Assembly: GCA_017437205.1 (NCBI GenBank)
Contig: JAFSBP010000056.1
Location: 1-6,570, forward strand
Origin: Lachnospiraceae bacterium
Lineage (GTDB): Bacteria > Bacillota > Clostridia > Lachnospirales > Lachnospiraceae
DNA length: 6,570 nt
Direction of reading: 5' to 3'
Below are positions 5,365 through 6,570 of this stretch, one piece after another. The translations under genes were made by a program, and so were the position numbers. Positions within the stretch are counted from its first letter, which is position 1. The number at the start of each line of letters is the position of its first letter. The notes below the pieces were generated by a model. That model saw nothing but the letters and a program-made list of their open reading frames with translations. It did not search any database and was not told where the DNA came from.

Positions 5365-6329
5365 GCAAGATTACGATAGGGAATGTGGAAATTCCCGACA
5401 ATATATTTTTGGCGCCGATGGCAGGAGTTACCGACCTGCCGTTTCGCATTCTCTGTCATGAGCAGGGATGTGCGATGGCGTATACGGAGATGGTAAGTGC
5501 AAAGGCGATTTTTTATGGAAATAAGGGAACAGACGCATTGATTAAAACCGATGAACGGGAAGGTATGCTGGCGGTCCAGATCTTTGGATCGGAGCCGGAA
5601 TTGATGGCCGATATGGCACTTCGTCTGGAGGAAGGTCCCTTTGCGCTGATCGATATCAATATGGGATGTCCGGTGCCGAAAGTGGTAAATAACCGCGAGG
5701 GATCCGCGTTGATGAAGGACCCGAAACTGGCGGGGCGTATTGTTCGCGCAATGGCAGATAAACTGCATAAGCCGGTCACAGTTAAGATCAGAAAAGGGTT
5801 CAGTGCAGACGAAGAGACCGCCCCTGAGCTTGCAAAGATACTGGAGGACAATGGCGCAGCAGCGATCGCGGTACACGGGCGGACGCGGGAGCAGTTTTAT
5901 AGTGGAAAGGCAGATTGGCAGACCATTGCGAAGGTGAAGAGAGCGGTCTCCATACCGGTCATCGGAAACGGAGATATTATGAGTGGAGCAGACGGTGTGC
6001 GGATGTTTGAGGAAACCGAGTGTGACGGGATTATGGTGGCGCGCGGCGCACAGGGAAATCCCTGGCTGTTCCGCGACCTGAAGGTATATGGAGAAACGGG
6101 AAAGCTCCCCGAGAGGCCGACTTTTGAAGAACTCCGGCAGATGATCCTTCGCCATGGAAAATTGCTCTGTGAGGAAAAGGGAGAGTACACAGCCATGCGT
6201 GAGATGAGAAAGCATGTGGCATGGTACACCTCCGGCCTTCCGAATTCGTCGGCGCTTCGCGGGAGAGTGAATGAACTGGAAACCTATGAGCAGCTGGACG
6301 AGATGATCAGCCGGTTTTCGCAGAGGTAA
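5361..6329 (+). CDS. dusB: tRNA-dihydrouridine synthase, DusB type
   Basis: This FMN-dependent enzyme reduces specific uridines in tRNA to dihydrouridine using NAD(P)H. The 322-residue protein has the usual length. It opens with the TIM-barrel strand LAPMAGVTDLPFR (18-29). The active-site motif NMGCPVPKV (100-108) supplies the catalytic acid Cys103. K-I-R-K-G (142-146), HGRTREQFYSGKADW (172-186), GNGDI (202-206) and ARGAQGNPWLF (227-237) form the flavin and phosphate binding regions. A C-terminal helical domain with MRKHVAWY (282-289) contacts tRNA. The start is a GTG with GGAGG at 5352-5356, four bases upstream, and it overlaps the previous stop (GTGA). No in-frame ATG near the start gives a better fit, because the conserved barrel begins at residue 18. 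It is the last gene of the operon and is followed by the hairpin at 6402-6442. Confidence 0.95.
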   Translation: MSKITIGNVEIPDNIFLAPMAGVTDLPFRILCHEQGCAMAYTEMVSAKAIFYGNKGTDALIKTDEREGMLAVQIFGSEPELMADMALRLEEGPFALIDINMGCPVPKVVNNREGSALMKDPKLAGRIVRAMADKLHKPVTVKIRKGFSADEETAPELAKILEDNGAAAIAVHGRTREQFYSGKADWQTIAKVKRAVSIPVIGNGDIMSGADGVRMFEETECDGIMVARGAQGNPWLFRDLKVYGETGKLPERPTFEELRQMILRHGKLLCEEKGEYTAMREMRKHVAWYTSGLPNSSALRGRVNELETYEQLDEMISRFSQR

Positions 6330-6401
6330 ACACGTCGTCGATTATGCGGAAATCAATAAGAGCGGATAAGAGCATCTGATTTGGTGCGAAAAAGATCGAA
6401 A

Positions 6402-6442
6402 AAACCCGAAAAAACCTTGAAAAATCAAGGTTTTTCGGGTTT
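6402..6442 (+). terminator. Strong hairpin terminator after dusB
   Basis: The left arm 6402-6420 pairs with 6425-6442 around an AAAA loop, giving 18 pairs with one bulged A in the left A run. The T5 run lies within the right arm and is followed by CGGGTTT. It lies 72 bases after the dusB stop; nothing else is recognisable in that gap. As at 837-867, the A run on the other arm would let it work in both directions, and a promoter begins six bases later. Confidence 0.85.
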
Positions 6443-6448
6443 GGGCAG

Positions 6449-6477
6449 TTGACAAAACGAAGGGTTTAGGATAGAAT
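6449..6477 (+). promoter_or_regulatory. Strong SigA-type promoter for the gene beyond the window end
   Basis: A perfect TTGACA (6449-6454) is followed by a 17-bp spacer and TAGAAT (6472-6477), with five of six -10 matches. Transcription should start near 6484, giving a leader of at least 86 bases before the downstream start codon. Confidence 0.88.
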
Positions 6478-6490
6478 GATATGCAGATAA

Positions 6491-6516
6491 TTAGCGTCGG
6501 CAGGAGCCGGCGCTAA
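6491..6516 (+). ncRNA. GC-rich stem-loop in the 5' leader of the next gene
   Basis: TTAGCGTCGGC (6491-6501) pairs with GCCGGCGCTAA (6506-6516) around an AGGA loop: 11 pairs, one of them G-U (6497/6510). It lies within about ten bases of the predicted transcript start, and no T run follows, so it is not an attenuator by itself. A 5'-terminal stem like this often protects a message from decay. I do not recognise a named riboswitch or protein-binding leader here. A second weak dyad, TCAC (6540-6543) and GTGA (6547-6550), lies further down. Confidence 0.55.
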
Positions 6517-6564
6517 ACCATTGAAATTAAACTTGCGTCTCACTGTGTGACGAAGGAAGTATTT

Positions 6565-6570
6565 GGAGGA
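6565..6570 (+). promoter_or_regulatory. Ribosome binding site of a gene starting just outside the window
   Basis: GGAGGA occupies the last six bases, downstream of a good promoter and leader. A start codon is expected 5-9 bases beyond. In related genomes as I recall them, greA and lysS often follow dusB, so greA is the best guess, but nothing in the window shows it. Confidence 0.75.

Noticed and set aside
5346..6215. Reverse-strand open frame of 289 codons opposite dusB
   Set aside because: It is a shadow of the dusB coding frame; the protein is rich in His, Cys and Arg with no domain pattern.
6491..6516. Transcription attenuator in the last leader
   Set aside because: No T run follows the stem and no competing structure was found.

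Overview
The window looks like chromosomal DNA from a Gram-positive clostridium, most probably of the Lachnospiraceae. The reasons are the strong GGAGG ribosome binding sites, consensus TTGACA/TATAAT-type promoters, A/T-flanked hairpin terminators, a secreted SH3/SleB-type cell wall hydrolase with a Thr-Glu-Pro linker, and a tight housekeeping operon containing birA and dusB. The family-level assignment rests on protein style and gene order as I remember them; no search was run. All genes lie on the + strand, and nothing suggests a phage, insertion sequence, CRISPR array or RNA gene.

Layout. (1) 1-831: the 3' part of an SGNH/GDSL-type esterase gene, cut by the window edge and closed by a hairpin at 837-867. 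(2) 875-2336: a single-gene unit made of a near-consensus promoter (875-903), an array of TGTAAC direct repeats matching the published WalR (YycF) binding consensus (911-948), a secreted cell wall hydrolase (980-2293) and a terminator (2304-2336). (3) 2397-6442: a promoter followed by six closely packed genes: an NfeD-family membrane protein, its SPFH/stomatin partner, a small three-helix membrane protein, a biotin ligase without a DNA-binding domain, a small acidic cytoplasmic protein and DusB. Most junctions are 4-base overlaps or gaps of a few bases. The exception is after the SPFH gene, where a long hairpin may partly end transcription. (4) 6402-6570: a strong hairpin terminator, a second near-consensus promoter and a leader with a GC-rich stem-loop. 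It ends in a Shine-Dalgarno sequence exactly at the window edge, so the next gene starts just outside.

How the parts fit. The hydrolase unit looks like envelope maintenance, plausibly under a WalR-type regulator. NfeD and SPFH proteins form a known membrane-organising pair. BirA (biotin attachment) and DusB (tRNA dihydrouridine) are housekeeping enzymes sharing a transcript with two small proteins I cannot assign a function. Most of the window is ordinary core genome. The most interesting signals are regulatory: the WalR-like repeat array, and two near-copies of a terminator-promoter module at 837-903 and 6402-6477.
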